64,000 bases of DNA from Pseudomonas silesiensis (GCF_001661075.1 NZ_CP014870.1:2500501-2564500); one strand, 5' to 3'; positions 1 to 8,593 are shown, counted from the stretch's first letter. Notes: generated by a model not told the origin, from the sequence alone. Made by a program: numbers and translations.

Positions 1-1347
1 TGTTTTGGCTATGACGCGATGGGCCGCAAGGCCTGGCAATTCGCCTCGACTTTGCCGGCAGAAAAACTCTCGCAGATTCTTAACCCGGGCATCCAGCCTG
101 AACTATTGGTAGAACACGCCTATAACCCGATCCACCGCCGTCACCAATACGATCCCGCCGGCGAACTGACCCGCACCCTCGACAAGCTGCGCGGCGAGAT
201 CAAGTACGACTATGAAGCCAATGGTCAACTGCGCAGCCGCGACACCGGGAAGTTGGTGGACAGCGAAGAGTTTCGCTATGACGCGGCGGCGAACCGGCTG
301 AACTTCAACACCAGTCAGTTTGATCACGTGAAGAACAACCGGATCAAGCAGTGGCGGGATCAGGAATATACCTACGATGCCTGGGGCAACCTGATTGAAA
401 AGCGTAGTGGGGTGAGCCGGCTGCAGACGTTCAGTTACGACTGTGAGAATCGGTTGGTTAAAGCTGAGACGTTGGTGGGCGGCAAGCTGGAAAGTACCGG
501 GGCTTATCGTTATGACAGCTTGGGGCGTCGTGTCGCCAAGGTGTCGGAGGTCAACGGCGTAACGGAGCAGAAGCATTTTCTGTGGCAGGGCTTGCGCATG
601 CTGCGTGAGGAAACGCCGGGGCAGAGTAGCCTCTACGTTTACGAGCCAGGAAGTTACGCGCCGTTGGCGCGGGTGGATCAGGAAGAGGGCGGGGAGCAGA
701 CGCTTTACTACTTCCATACCGACCAGATTGGTACGCCGCTAGAAATGACGGACCGCGAGGGGCAGATTGTCTGGCAGGCGACGTACAAGGCGTGGGGGGC
801 GGTGGAGCGTCTGGACGTCAATGTAGTCGAGCAGAATCTGCGGTTCCAGGGGCAGTATTTCGATGATGAGACGGGGCTGCACTACAACACGTTTCGGTAT
901 TATGATCCGGAGGTGGGGCGGTTTATTACGCAGGATCCGATTGGCTTGAATGGTGGAGACAATCTCTACCGGTACGTACCTAATCCTACCGGTTGGATTG
1001 ACCCATGGGGATGGGAGTGCTGGAGCACCGCGAGAAGAAAATATTGGAAAGCTGAAGCGCAGGCACCGAGCCAAGTATACTCACCTGCAAATTTAGCCAA
1101 TATGGCGGAAGGTAAAGCTCCTAGAATGACAGTAGAGGTTGTAAATCGCAAAACGTTAGAATTGTCACGAAAAGACATCGCGTTGGAGTTGCATCATAAT
1201 GACATACCGCAGCGCATAGGAGGTTCTGGTGTGCATGAGACTTCTAACTTGCTATCGTTAACGCCGTGGGAGCATGAGGCTGTCGATTCATTTAGGCACG
1301 TAGGCTCAGACTTAATCAGAGTAGTGAAAGGGGTAGACGTTTGGTGA
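1..1347 (+). CDS. Rhs protein C-terminus with HNH-type nuclease tip (5' end outside window)
   Basis: The reading frame is open from base 1, so this is the 3' part of a larger rhs gene. The translation has repeated YD-type motifs (YDAWGNL, YDSLGRRVAK, FSYDCENR) followed by the conserved core end (YYDPEVGRFITQDPIGL, bases ~895-945) and the DPWG boundary near 1000, after which the variable tip begins. The tip of about 110 residues is much more AT-rich and carries a Leu-His-His motif (codons 1189-1197) followed by GG...NLL-LTPWEHEAVD, as in HNH/endonuclease VII-fold Rhs toxins. Rhs proteins are polymorphic toxins whose tip is cleaved and delivered to neighbouring cells, often through type VI secretion. 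The immunity gene follows with a 4-base overlap. The nuclease class is inferred from the His-His pattern only. Confidence 0.9.
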   Translation, partial: CFGYDAMGRKAWQFASTLPAEKLSQILNPGIQPELLVEHAYNPIHRRHQYDPAGELTRTLDKLRGEIKYDYEANGQLRSRDTGKLVDSEEFRYDAAANRLNFNTSQFDHVKNNRIKQWRDQEYTYDAWGNLIEKRSGVSRLQTFSYDCENRLVKAETLVGGKLESTGAYRYDSLGRRVAKVSEVNGVTEQKHFLWQGLRMLREETPGQSSLYVYEPGSYAPLARVDQEEGGEQTLYYFHTDQIGTPLEMTDREGQIVWQATYKAWGAVERLDVNVVEQNLRFQGQYFDDETGLHYNTFRYYDPEVGRFITQDPIGLNGGDNLYRYVPNPTGWIDPWGWECWSTARRKYWKAEAQAPSQVYSPANLANMAEGKAPRMTVEVVNRKTLELSRKDIALELHHNDIPQRIGGSGVHETSNLLSLTPWEHEAVDSFRHVGSDLIRVVKGVDVW

Positions 1348-1817
1348 CTGTAAATTCAGAAACTGCAAAAGAAATAATCAATTCAGAAGCTTATAGGACG
1401 TTGGTCGCTGAGTTGAAAAGCCACTTGAGGATTTCTGTAATAGAAAGCTATGAGGATGTGTTTGCAAGATTAGATGCAGCTTCGATAATAAGATCTGAAT
1501 TGGAAGTGGATGAAATAAAATCTCTATTTGGTTTGCGTTCTAATGAGCTAAAAAGATACTCGATCAAAAAATATACAGCACTACACGGTAATCCTGATGA
1601 ACAAGAGTATCCAGTTGGTGAAGAGCCAAGCACTGAGGATAAAGATTCAAATATAGTTAGCCAAGGCTATGCTCCTGGTTTTTTGCTAATAAATGCTATA
1701 GAGTTATTACTTTCCTGCAAAGGCGTAGATTCCCTGAATAAATATTTGAAAGCGTCCAGGATTCCCAAGGCCCATTCGTATTCAAAGCAAGTAATTAAAT
1801 TTAGTAATATGAATTAG
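1344..1817 (+). CDS. Probable immunity protein for the upstream Rhs nuclease tip
   Basis: A protein of 157 residues with no signal peptide or membrane segment, so it is cytoplasmic, as expected for protection against a nuclease. I chose the GTG at 1344 because it overlaps the rhs stop codon (GTGA) and has a purine-rich AAAGGGG at 1327-1333. A TTG at 1341 would add one residue. It is AT-rich and unlike the rhs core, as is usual for cassette-type immunity genes. I do not recognise the family, and the assignment rests on position directly behind a toxin tip. Its sequence is highly charged and mostly helical-looking, with a hydrophobic stretch (APGFLLINAIELLLSC) near residues 112-127. Confidence 0.7.
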   Translation: MTVNSETAKEIINSEAYRTLVAELKSHLRISVIESYEDVFARLDAASIIRSELEVDEIKSLFGLRSNELKRYSIKKYTALHGNPDEQEYPVGEEPSTEDKDSNIVSQGYAPGFLLINAIELLLSCKGVDSLNKYLKASRIPKAHSYSKQVIKFSNMN

Positions 1818-1994
1818 TCGATCAGAATTGATCTAAATCGTAGTGAGTGTTTTTGCGCGAGCGTGTGTTCTTTAGGTATGATAGCGTTTGGAAGTTCTTT
1901 AAAAGCCTACTTGTAGTAGTGGCTGGTGTTTCGGTCATATTCCGTAAGTAAAGTTTATGGGTGCACTAGCTCGGCTGATTGTTTTCGCCTTCAT
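1818..1994. other. AT-rich spacer between Rhs cassettes
   Basis: About 180 bases between the first immunity gene and the start of homology of the second Rhs module. No ORF, hairpin terminator or repeat stands out. The abrupt start of rhs-core homology at about 1995 suggests this is a recombination junction. Confidence 0.5.
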
Positions 1995-2154
1995 ATCCAA
2001 ATACCTGTGGTGGAACTCCCCGGCCCAGGTCGAACGCTTTTAGGACTGCTCGGGCAAAAGCACCCATTACCGCTTCGACGAGCGCCACCACCTTATCGCC
2101 GTCACCGACGCCCTGAACCAGACCACCACCCTGGAACGCAAACCCGCCGGCGAA
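1995..2154 (+). pseudogene. Rhs core remnant upstream of the orphan module, interrupted by TAG
   Basis: From 1995 the sequence matches the third Rhs fragment (5536 onwards) closely, reading KYLWWN-PAQVERF and then an in-frame TAG at 2041-2043, where the other copy has CAG. No start codon with a plausible ribosome site precedes it. It therefore shows the original 5' extent of the displaced Rhs module but cannot be translated through from here. Confidence 0.7.
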
Positions 2155-4338
2155 GTGCTGCGCATCCAGCACCCGGACGGCAGCGCCGAGCCCTTCACCT
2201 ACAACGCCCTCGGTCAGGTGCTGACGCACACCGACGGCAAAGGCCAGACCACACGCCTGCTGCGCACCGCCCGCGGTCTGCCGAGCAGCCGCCAGGACGC
2301 CAAGGGCCAGCGCATCCGCTATGAATACGATCAGGCCATTCGCCTGACCGCGCTGGTCAACGAAAACAATGCGGCTTACCAGTTTGCCTATGATGCGTCC
2401 GACCGCCTGGTCGAAGAAAAACGCATCGACAACCTGACCCGCCAGTTCAGCTACAACCTGGGCGGACACCTGACACGGGTCAACGAAATCGGCTACGGCG
2501 AGCGCGGCGAACGGCCACAGCGTCATACCGAATTTGAGCGCGATGCGATTGGCCGCCTGCTGGCCAAACTCAACGCCGATGCGCGTCAGGGCTACACCTA
2601 CGACGACGCAGACCGCTTGCTGACCATCGAGCGTCTGCCCACCGCCAACGGCAAGAAACTCGGCGTCAGCGAAGAGAAACTCGATTTTGCCTACGACCTG
2701 CTCGGGCGCCTGATCAAGGAGACCACACCCCAAGGTGCTCTGGCCTACGACTACGATCCGCTGAGCAACCTGACCACGCTGACCCTGCCTACTGGTCAGC
2801 ACCTGAACCACCTGTACTACGGCAGCGGCCACCTGCACCAACTCAACCTCGACGGCCAGCTGATCAGCGATATGGAGCGCGATGACCTGCACCGCGAAGT
2901 CCTGCGCACCCAGGGGCACCTCACCAGCTGCTACGGCTACGACGCCATGGGCCGCAAGGCCTGGCAGTTCGCCTCGACCCTGCCGGCGGAAAAGCTCTCG
3001 CAACTCCACAACCCCGGCATCCAGCCGCAACTGCTGGTAGAGCACGCCTACAACCCGATCCACCGCCGTCACCAGTACGACCCGGCCGGCGAACTGACCC
3101 GCACCCTCGACAAGCTGCGCGGCGAGATCAAGTACGCGTATGAAGCCAACGGCCAACTGCACAGCCGCGACACCGGCAAGTTGGTGGACAGCGAAGAGTT
3201 TCGCTATGACGCGGCGGCGAACCGGCTGAACTTCAACACCAGTCAGTTTGATCACGTGAAGGACAACCGGATCAAGCAGTGGCGAGATCAGGAATATACC
3301 TACGATGCGTGGGGTAACCTGGTTGAAAAACGCAGCGGGTTGAGCCGGCTGCAGACGTTCAGCTATGACGGCGAAAATCGGCTGGTCAAGGCCGAGACCT
3401 TGGTGAATGGCAAGCTGGAAAGCAGCGGTGCCTATCGTTATGACAGCCTGGGACGGCGCGTGGCCAAGGTGTCAGTGGTCAACGGGGTCACGGAACAGAA
3501 GCATTTCCTGTGGCAAGGCTTGCGGATGTTGCGCGAGGAGACGCCGGGGCAGAGCAGCCTGTACCTCTACGAGCCGGGCAGTTATGCGCCCTTGGCGCGG
3601 GTGGACCAGACGGAAGGTGGGGAGCAGAAGCTCTATTACTTCCATACCGACCAGATCGGTACGCCGCTGGAGATGACGGACCGCGAGGGGCGGATTGTCT
3701 GGCAGGCGACATACAAGGCGTGGGGAGCGCTGGAGCGGTTGGAGGTCGATGACGTCGAACAGAACCTGCGGTTTCAAGGGCAGTATTTCGACGACGAGAC
3801 GGGGCTGCACTACAATACGTTTCGGTATTACGATCCGGGGGTGGGGCGGTTTATTACGCAGGATCCGATAGCGCTTTCTGGAGGGATGAATTTCTACTCG
3901 TACGCACCGAGCCCTAACAATTGGGTCGATCCGTTAGGCTGGTGCTCTACGAAGTTAGGTAACAACATGGGGGCGCGTCCCGGCGATGGAATGGCGAACC
4001 ACCATTTAGTACCTGAAGAATTGATAAAAAGTGCTCAATTCAAAAGTATGTTTGGTAGGCTGAAAAAGATTGGATGGGATCCCGATGGGGCTTCAAATGG
4101 CATTTTCCTCCCGGGCTCCAAAGACTTGGCTAAATCTACCGGTATGCCCGGACACTGGTCAAGCCACGGTCAGTACACTGAAGCTGTAAAAAACAAACTT
4201 GTTAAACTAAATAATAATTTAGGTAGTTTGACAGATATGGACCTTGCGCTCGGCGTCAAAAATATTCAAGCCTGGGCCGGTGAGGAGCTTGAGGGCGGGT
4301 TGTTCAAGCTTGACGCGATAACTGGTCGACTATTGTGA
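2155..4338 (+). CDS. Orphan Rhs C-terminal module with AHH-type nuclease tip
   Basis: A 727-residue reading frame beginning at a GTG. The first ~570 residues are Rhs/YD-repeat core, nearly identical in bases 2929-3858 to bases 1-930 of the first rhs gene (constant offset of 2928). The core ends with GRFITQDPI and a DPLGW boundary. The tip (from ~3945) is AT-rich and contains Asn-His-His (codons 3997-4005), then NGIFLP and GHWSSHGQY, which is the pattern of the AHH subgroup of HNH/endonuclease VII toxins. The natural N-terminus of an Rhs protein is absent and no good ribosome site precedes 2155. The module is therefore probably silent unless recombined onto the upstream rhs gene or translated from a weak internal start. 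Confidence 0.8.
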   Translation: MLRIQHPDGSAEPFTYNALGQVLTHTDGKGQTTRLLRTARGLPSSRQDAKGQRIRYEYDQAIRLTALVNENNAAYQFAYDASDRLVEEKRIDNLTRQFSYNLGGHLTRVNEIGYGERGERPQRHTEFERDAIGRLLAKLNADARQGYTYDDADRLLTIERLPTANGKKLGVSEEKLDFAYDLLGRLIKETTPQGALAYDYDPLSNLTTLTLPTGQHLNHLYYGSGHLHQLNLDGQLISDMERDDLHREVLRTQGHLTSCYGYDAMGRKAWQFASTLPAEKLSQLHNPGIQPQLLVEHAYNPIHRRHQYDPAGELTRTLDKLRGEIKYAYEANGQLHSRDTGKLVDSEEFRYDAAANRLNFNTSQFDHVKDNRIKQWRDQEYTYDAWGNLVEKRSGLSRLQTFSYDGENRLVKAETLVNGKLESSGAYRYDSLGRRVAKVSVVNGVTEQKHFLWQGLRMLREETPGQSSLYLYEPGSYAPLARVDQTEGGEQKLYYFHTDQIGTPLEMTDREGRIVWQATYKAWGALERLEVDDVEQNLRFQGQYFDDETGLHYNTFRYYDPGVGRFITQDPIALSGGMNFYSYAPSPNNWVDPLGWCSTKLGNNMGARPGDGMANHHLVPEELIKSAQFKSMFGRLKKIGWDPDGASNGIFLPGSKDLAKSTGMPGHWSSHGQYTEAVKNKLVKLNNNLGSLTDMDLALGVKNIQAWAGEELEGGLFKLDAITGRLL

Positions 4339-4347
4339 GGCGAAAAA

Positions 4348-4944
4348 ATGAAAAATTTATACATTGTTAGTTATGAGCCTGATGGTGAAGGGGCACCATA
4401 TTTTTTTGATTTTAAATGGATTCCGGAGTTGCCAGAATTCCATTATCCTACCGAAAACCCTGAGTCGGGTGAATTAATTGCTAAGTATCGAGCTGTGGCC
4501 GACGTGCCGCAGCTAAATGCAGACTGGTTGCCCGATCACTTTTTAGCAAGCGAAAAGTTTTTGGCTATCTGTGATTTTTGTGAATGTAGCTACGTTAGTC
4601 GGCCGGTTGAAATTCTTATAGAAGGAAAGCTTGCGCCGAACAAAAAATATCATTTCTTCGCTGCGACTGAAAGGCTCAGAGCGATGGATTTGGAGAAGTC
4701 TTCGTTTGTATTAGATAGCAATCTCAAGATAGAAGTGACCGACTCAAAAAACCAGAATTATGAACGAATTGATAAGCTCGTAATTTCCTCAGGTATAAAC
4801 TCAAATTTCTTTTATTTTGAAGAGATTCATGAAGTTGTGTGCTCTGAGCAATTTTTGATCGAGTGCGTTAATAGACAAATTTATGGACTCGCCTTCAAAA
4901 AAATTGATGGTGATTACCGATATGCTCCGTGGGATGATTTTTAG
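4348..4944 (+). CDS. Imm11/Imm43-like immunity protein for the AHH tip
   Basis: A protein of 198 residues starting 9 bases after the orphan rhs stop, with TGAGGCG as a weak ribosome site. The sequence has the layout of DUF1629/Imm11-type immunity proteins: a central 'NKKYHFFAATERLRAMDLEKS' stretch (shown here in part), then KLVI, FFYFEE and a C-terminal segment ending in a GLAFKKI-type strand. There is no signal peptide, so it should act in the cytoplasm against the nuclease. Base composition is AT-rich like the toxin tip, consistent with the tip and immunity gene moving together. The exact Imm family (Imm11 or Imm43) is uncertain, but the immunity role is well supported by position. Confidence 0.7.
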   Translation: MKNLYIVSYEPDGEGAPYFFDFKWIPELPEFHYPTENPESGELIAKYRAVADVPQLNADWLPDHFLASEKFLAICDFCECSYVSRPVEILIEGKLAPNKKYHFFAATERLRAMDLEKSSFVLDSNLKIEVTDSKNQNYERIDKLVISSGINSNFFYFEEIHEVVCSEQFLIECVNRQIYGLAFKKIDGDYRYAPWDDF

Positions 4945-5065
4945 TGGATGTAATATCGATTGTTTCTGCGTGTAACTTGTGATCCCCTGATGTAAATCTC
5001 CTGAAGGGGGGCGATGGTATGCAATTCTGTCTCTCCCCATCCGGAATAGTTGTCCTCTACGAAGA

Positions 5066-5851
5066 GTGTGTAGACCCTTCAGCGGATGTGACCACTTCCA
5101 TTTCCGCTACGACATAAGCGCTCGCACCACCTGGGTCACCGACGTGCTCAGGCGCGAAGCCGAGATCCACTACAACAGCGATCACCGCGTCACCTCCAGC
5201 CGCGACTTCGGTGGCGAGCACTACGTCATCGAGATCGACGACACCGGCAACATGACCGGCCTCACATTGCCCGACGGCAATATCGTCACGCTCAAGTACG
5301 ACGAATACGCTCGACTGCTGGAAGAAACCGACCCGCTCGGGCGCAAGATCAAGTACCAGTACCATCACCTGACAACCCTGGTTACCCAGGTCGACTACTC
5401 CGACGGCAGCACCTGGAAAGCCCGCTACGACGCCAAGGGCAACCTCATCGCCGAAGTCGACGCGCTGGGCCACAAAACCGAATACCTCAACAGCGATGAC
5501 GGCCTGCCGCACACCATCATCGACGCCACGCAAAAATCCAAATACCTGTGGTGGAACACCCTGGCCCAGGTCGAACGCTTCCAGGACTGCTCGGGCAAAA
5601 ACACCCTTTACCGCTTCGACGAGCGCCATCACCTGATCGCCGTCACCGACGCGCTGAACCAGACCACCACCCTGGAACGCAAACCCGACGGCGAAGTCCT
5701 GCGCATCCAGCACCCGGACGGCAGCACCGAATCCTTCACCTACAACGCCCTCGGCCAGGTGTTGACGCACACCGGGAATAAGAACCCGGCTAGTGAATGT
5801 ACGGAGCGGGCTTGCTCGCGAAAGCAATTTTATAGTCAACATTGGTTTTGA
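5066..5851 (+). pseudogene. Truncated Rhs core fragment
   Basis: An in-frame stretch with YD-type repeats (FRYD, YDAKGNLIAEVDALGH, YRFDERHHLIAVTDA). Convincing Rhs homology runs from ~5085 to 5774 and both ends are broken. At the 5' end the frame emerges from unrelated DNA. At the 3' end the match to the orphan module (2232/5773) stops suddenly, and the reading frame runs into an REP-type repeat and ends at 5851. Bases 5536-5774 duplicate 1995-2233. This piece represents core sequence that in an intact Rhs lies upstream of the orphan module, so the order of the pieces is scrambled. It is unlikely to give a functional protein. Confidence 0.8.
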
Positions 5852-6125
5852 CTGGTGCACCGCCTTCGCGGGCAGGCCCGCTCCCACAGGGAGTTATGTC
5901 GATCACAACATAGTGGACAGACGCATTGCCCTGTAGGAGACCACCCAGCCTGCGAAGAGGCTGCGCTTTCGCGCAGAGAACATGCCGCTAAATCGGCAAG
6001 TAATTTATCTAAAAAATCAATGAGATAAACTTTGTTCCATAAGAGCCGGCTTGCTGGCGATGGCGGCCGAGAGATCATCGTTAGACTTCCCGCCGCCTTT
6101 GCGGGCAAGCCCGCTCCTACAAGTT
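5799..6125. repeat. REP/BIME cluster
   Basis: Two imperfect pairs of Pseudomonas REP palindromes lie here. Pair one is gagcgggcttgctcgcgaaa near 5806-5825 against an inverted copy at ~5862-5893. Pair two is gagccggcttgctggcgatg near 6045-6064 against an inverted copy at ~6088-6122. The second half of each pair carries the usual 'gctcc(c/t)ac' end. The cluster abuts the truncated Rhs fragment, and no gene was found between 5852 and 6159. Confidence 0.8.
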
Positions 6126-6159
6126 TTGTGCGTCGAGCCGGATTTTGCGGCGAGATCTT

Positions 6160-6801
6160 CTAGCGCGAAATGATTCCGTGATCGATCGCGTACTTGACCA
6201 GCGCCGCCGGTTTATCGATGTTGAGTTTGCGCCGGATGCTCAGGCGATGGGTTTCCACGGTGCGCACACTGATATCCAGTTCCCGGGCCATTTCCTTGTT
6301 GTTCAGCCCTTGGACCATTTTGTACAACACCTGGCTCTCACGGGGCGTCAGTTCGTTGTCGGCGCTTTTGTCGGCGATCAGCCGCTGGGCGATTTCGGCG
6401 CTGTAGAAGGTGCCGCCGCTGGCGATGGCTTCGATTGCCGCGATGATCTCCCTGGACGGCGAGTTCTTCAGCACGTAACCGCTGGCTCCGGCTCGCACGG
6501 ACTCGCTCACGTATTCGTTATTGTCGTACATGCTCAGCATCAGCACCTTGAGCGACGGGTACTGGCTGCGCAGCACCCGGGTCAGTTCCAGCCCGTTCAT
6601 GTCCTTGAGGCTGATGTCGACCAGCAGCAGGTCCGGCTGGCAGCGGCCGACCATCTCGATCGCATCGGCGCCGTTCTCGGCTTCGCCCACCACTTCCAGG
6701 GGAGCCATCACCGCCAGCAGCGCCTTGATTCCATCGCGGACCAGGGCGTGATCGTCGACCAGGGCGACGCGGATCGGGTAGGGCAGGTTCATTGCAGGCA
6801 T
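6160..6801 (-). CDS. NarL/LuxR-family response regulator
   Basis: A protein of 213 residues. The N-terminal receiver domain (about 10-125) shows the acidic pair in VALVDDHALVRDG, the phospho-acceptor Asp in DLLLVDISLKDMNG and the conserved Lys in GYVLKNSPS. The C-terminal LuxR helix-turn-helix (about 150-205) reads LTPRESQVLYKMVQGLNNKE...RTVETH. It would be phosphorylated by the kinase encoded 22 bases upstream in the same operon. A second ATG at 6792 would shorten it by three residues. The divergent CstA-family transporter gene is the likely target, by analogy with enterobacterial two-component systems that control pyruvate transporters of this family. Confidence 0.93.
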   Translation of the reverse strand: MPAMNLPYPIRVALVDDHALVRDGIKALLAVMAPLEVVGEAENGADAIEMVGRCQPDLLLVDISLKDMNGLELTRVLRSQYPSLKVLMLSMYDNNEYVSESVRAGASGYVLKNSPSREIIAAIEAIASGGTFYSAEIAQRLIADKSADNELTPRESQVLYKMVQGLNNKEMARELDISVRTVETHRLSIRRKLNIDKPAALVKYAIDHGIISR

Positions 6802-6823
6802 TCACTCTTGTTGTGGGCACGAC

Positions 6824-8191
6824 TCAGCGTTGGGTGCCGGGCATTTGCATCGGTAGCAGGACGTCCAGTTCGCTTCTTCCCGGCGTCGAGGTCAGGGCGA
6901 ACTGGCCGCCAAAATGTTCGACGCGTTCGCGGATATTACGCAGGCCGATGCCGGCGTGGCGACGTTCGACCTTGGCGACGTTGAAGCCGATACCGTCATC
7001 GACCACCGTCAGTCGCACGCCGTCTTCCGAGCCGTGCAGGGTAATGGATACGTTGCGGGCCCGGGCGTGGCGTTCGATGTTGGTCAGGCCTTCCTGGACG
7101 ATGCGAAACAGCGAGACCGCGGCGCCGTCGACCAGGTCGCAGGCGAATTCGTTGTCGTCGTAGGTCACCACCAGGCCGCTGCGCTGCTCGAATTCGGCGG
7201 CGAGCTGGCCGATCGCCGCCGGCAGGCCCAGGGTGTCGAGCAAGGATGAGCGCAGGTCGTGGGACAGACTGCGAACTTCGCCGATCGCATCCCCCAGGCG
7301 TTGCGTGGCTTCCCTCAGGATGCCCAGGCCCTTGTCTCGTCCCTGGTCATTCTCCAGTACATGGCTGGCCAGTTCGAACTGGAACTTGATGGAGACCAGG
7401 ACCTGGCTGATGCCGTCGTGCAGTTCACGGGACACCCGGGATCGCTCTTCTTCCTGCAGGCTGACGATGCGTTGGGTCAGGCGCTGCAGTTTTTTGTCGG
7501 CCAGGCGGTGTTCGCTGACGTTGAGGGTCATGCCGCTGGCGAACACCAACAGCACCGCCACCAGGGCCACGGCGGCTATCGCCAGCATGGTCTTGCGGAT
7601 GCCCATGGCCACTTCGTCACGGGCCTGCTGGGTGGCGCGTTCGACGTCTTCCAGGTAGATGCCGGTGCCGAGCATCCAGCCCCAGCGATCCAGCATGACC
7701 ACGTAGGCGAGCTTGTCGGTGACCTGGCCGGAGGAGGGTTTGTTCCAGGCGTAGCGCTGGAAGCCTTCGCCGGATTGCGCAGTGTTGAGCAAGGCCTGGA
7801 TCACCGGCAGGCCGTGGGGGTCTTTCATGTCCCACAGGTCTTTGCCGACCAGATCGGACTGGCGCGCGTGCATCAGGCTGCGACCTTCGCGGTCGTAGAC
7901 GAAGAAATAGCCGTTGACGCCGAAGCTGAGCTTGCGCAGCTCTTCCAGCACTTGCTGCTGGGCGCGCGCGTCACCGTGGCCGTCGTCGTACAGCGGTTCG
8001 ATCAGGCTCTGCGCCATTTCGACGTAGTTTTTCAGTTCGGCGCGCTTGCTGGCCAGGATGCTGTCTTCGATCAGTTGCGCCTGTTGATCGCCCAGTTGAC
8101 GGTTCAGGGAGATGACCAGGGCGCAGATGACGGCGATCGCCAGTACCAGCGGCAGGATGCCGAGCGCGACGATTTTGTGTTTGAGCTGCAT
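6824..8191 (-). CDS. Cache-domain sensor histidine kinase
   Basis: A protein of 455 residues. A membrane segment (about 8-29) is followed by a periplasmic single-Cache-2-type sensor region (about 30-195, with GYFFVYDREGRSLMH and WGWMLGTGIYLEDV typical of that fold). A second membrane segment (about 201-222), a HisKA_3 dimerisation helix with the phospho-acceptor His258 in SRELHDG, and an HATPase domain with VDDGIGF and GIGLRNIRERV then follow. This architecture belongs to the NarX/DegS-type kinases that pair with LuxR-type regulators, and the regulator gene follows directly. Cache domains of this type often bind small carboxylates. A carboxylate or pyruvate signal would suit the divergent transporter, but the ligand is inferred. 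Confidence 0.93.
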   Translation of the reverse strand: MQLKHKIVALGILPLVLAIAVICALVISLNRQLGDQQAQLIEDSILASKRAELKNYVEMAQSLIEPLYDDGHGDARAQQQVLEELRKLSFGVNGYFFVYDREGRSLMHARQSDLVGKDLWDMKDPHGLPVIQALLNTAQSGEGFQRYAWNKPSSGQVTDKLAYVVMLDRWGWMLGTGIYLEDVERATQQARDEVAMGIRKTMLAIAAVALVAVLLVFASGMTLNVSEHRLADKKLQRLTQRIVSLQEEERSRVSRELHDGISQVLVSIKFQFELASHVLENDQGRDKGLGILREATQRLGDAIGEVRSLSHDLRSSLLDTLGLPAAIGQLAAEFEQRSGLVVTYDDNEFACDLVDGAAVSLFRIVQEGLTNIERHARARNVSITLHGSEDGVRLTVVDDGIGFNVAKVERRHAGIGLRNIRERVEHFGGQFALTSTPGRSELDVLLPMQMPGTQR

Positions 8192-8233
8192 CTGGGCTCC
8201 TGACCGGGCCGAAGGCGGGCGATGACGCTAATA

Positions 8234-8335
8234 CTGTAGGAGCGAGCTTGCTCGCGATGGTCGTCAACGAAAACGCGTGTTTACCGGGTATACGCGGTGT
8301 TCTGAAGTCCATCGCGAGCAAGCTCGCTCCTACAG
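8234..8335. repeat. REP pair (perfect 27-base inverted repeat)
   Basis: Bases 8234-8260 are exactly the reverse complement of 8309-8335, separated by 48 bases. Each arm starts ctgtaggagcgagcttgctc. This is a Pseudomonas REP doublet (BIME) in the region between the kinase gene and the transporter gene. Confidence 0.9.
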
Positions 8336-8431
8336 TTCCTGGGCGGGCATCATATGCCAAGGAGTGCGGGTCCAGTAGCGGTGGTGGACGGAATGACCTG
8401 CTGCCGGGATCTGTCGGTTGAATGTAAAACC

Positions 8432-8529
8432 CCCCTGTAGGAGCTGGCTTGCCAGCGAAGGCGGCGGCACATTCAATATCAATGGCGACTGACACACCGC
8501 TTTCGCTGGCAAGCCAGCTCCTACAGGGG
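8432..8529. repeat. Second REP pair (perfect 28-base inverted repeat)
   Basis: Bases 8432-8459 are the reverse complement of 8502-8529, separated by 42 bases. The arms begin cccctgtaggagctggcttg. The sequence is a different REP subtype from the pair at 8234-8335 in the same intergenic region. Confidence 0.9.
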
Positions 8530-8560
8530 ATTTGTGTTTCAACCGATAGATAGGGGCGAT

Positions 8561-8593
8561 CTACGTAGAACTACGTAGAGGTCGCGTACGTAG
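8561..8593. promoter_or_regulatory. Tandem TACGTA palindromes upstream of the CstA-family gene
   Basis: CTACGTAG occurs at 8561-8568 and again at 8571-8578, exactly 10 bases (one helical turn) apart. A third GTACGTAG lies at 8586-8593. All three lie 114-146 bases before the transporter start codon at 8707. Clustered, phased palindromes of this kind are what an operator for a dimeric LuxR-type response regulator looks like, and such a regulator is encoded divergently. A TATAAA at 8659-8664 could be a -10 element. The function is inferred. Confidence 0.6.

Noticed and set aside
1966..3255. 429-residue minus-strand frame opposite the orphan Rhs module
   Set aside because: A similar shadow appears opposite every Rhs core copy, showing it comes from the repeat's codon pattern.
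5799..6125. CRISPR array
   Set aside because: The repeats are inverted REP pairs and not evenly spaced direct repeats, and there are no cas genes.
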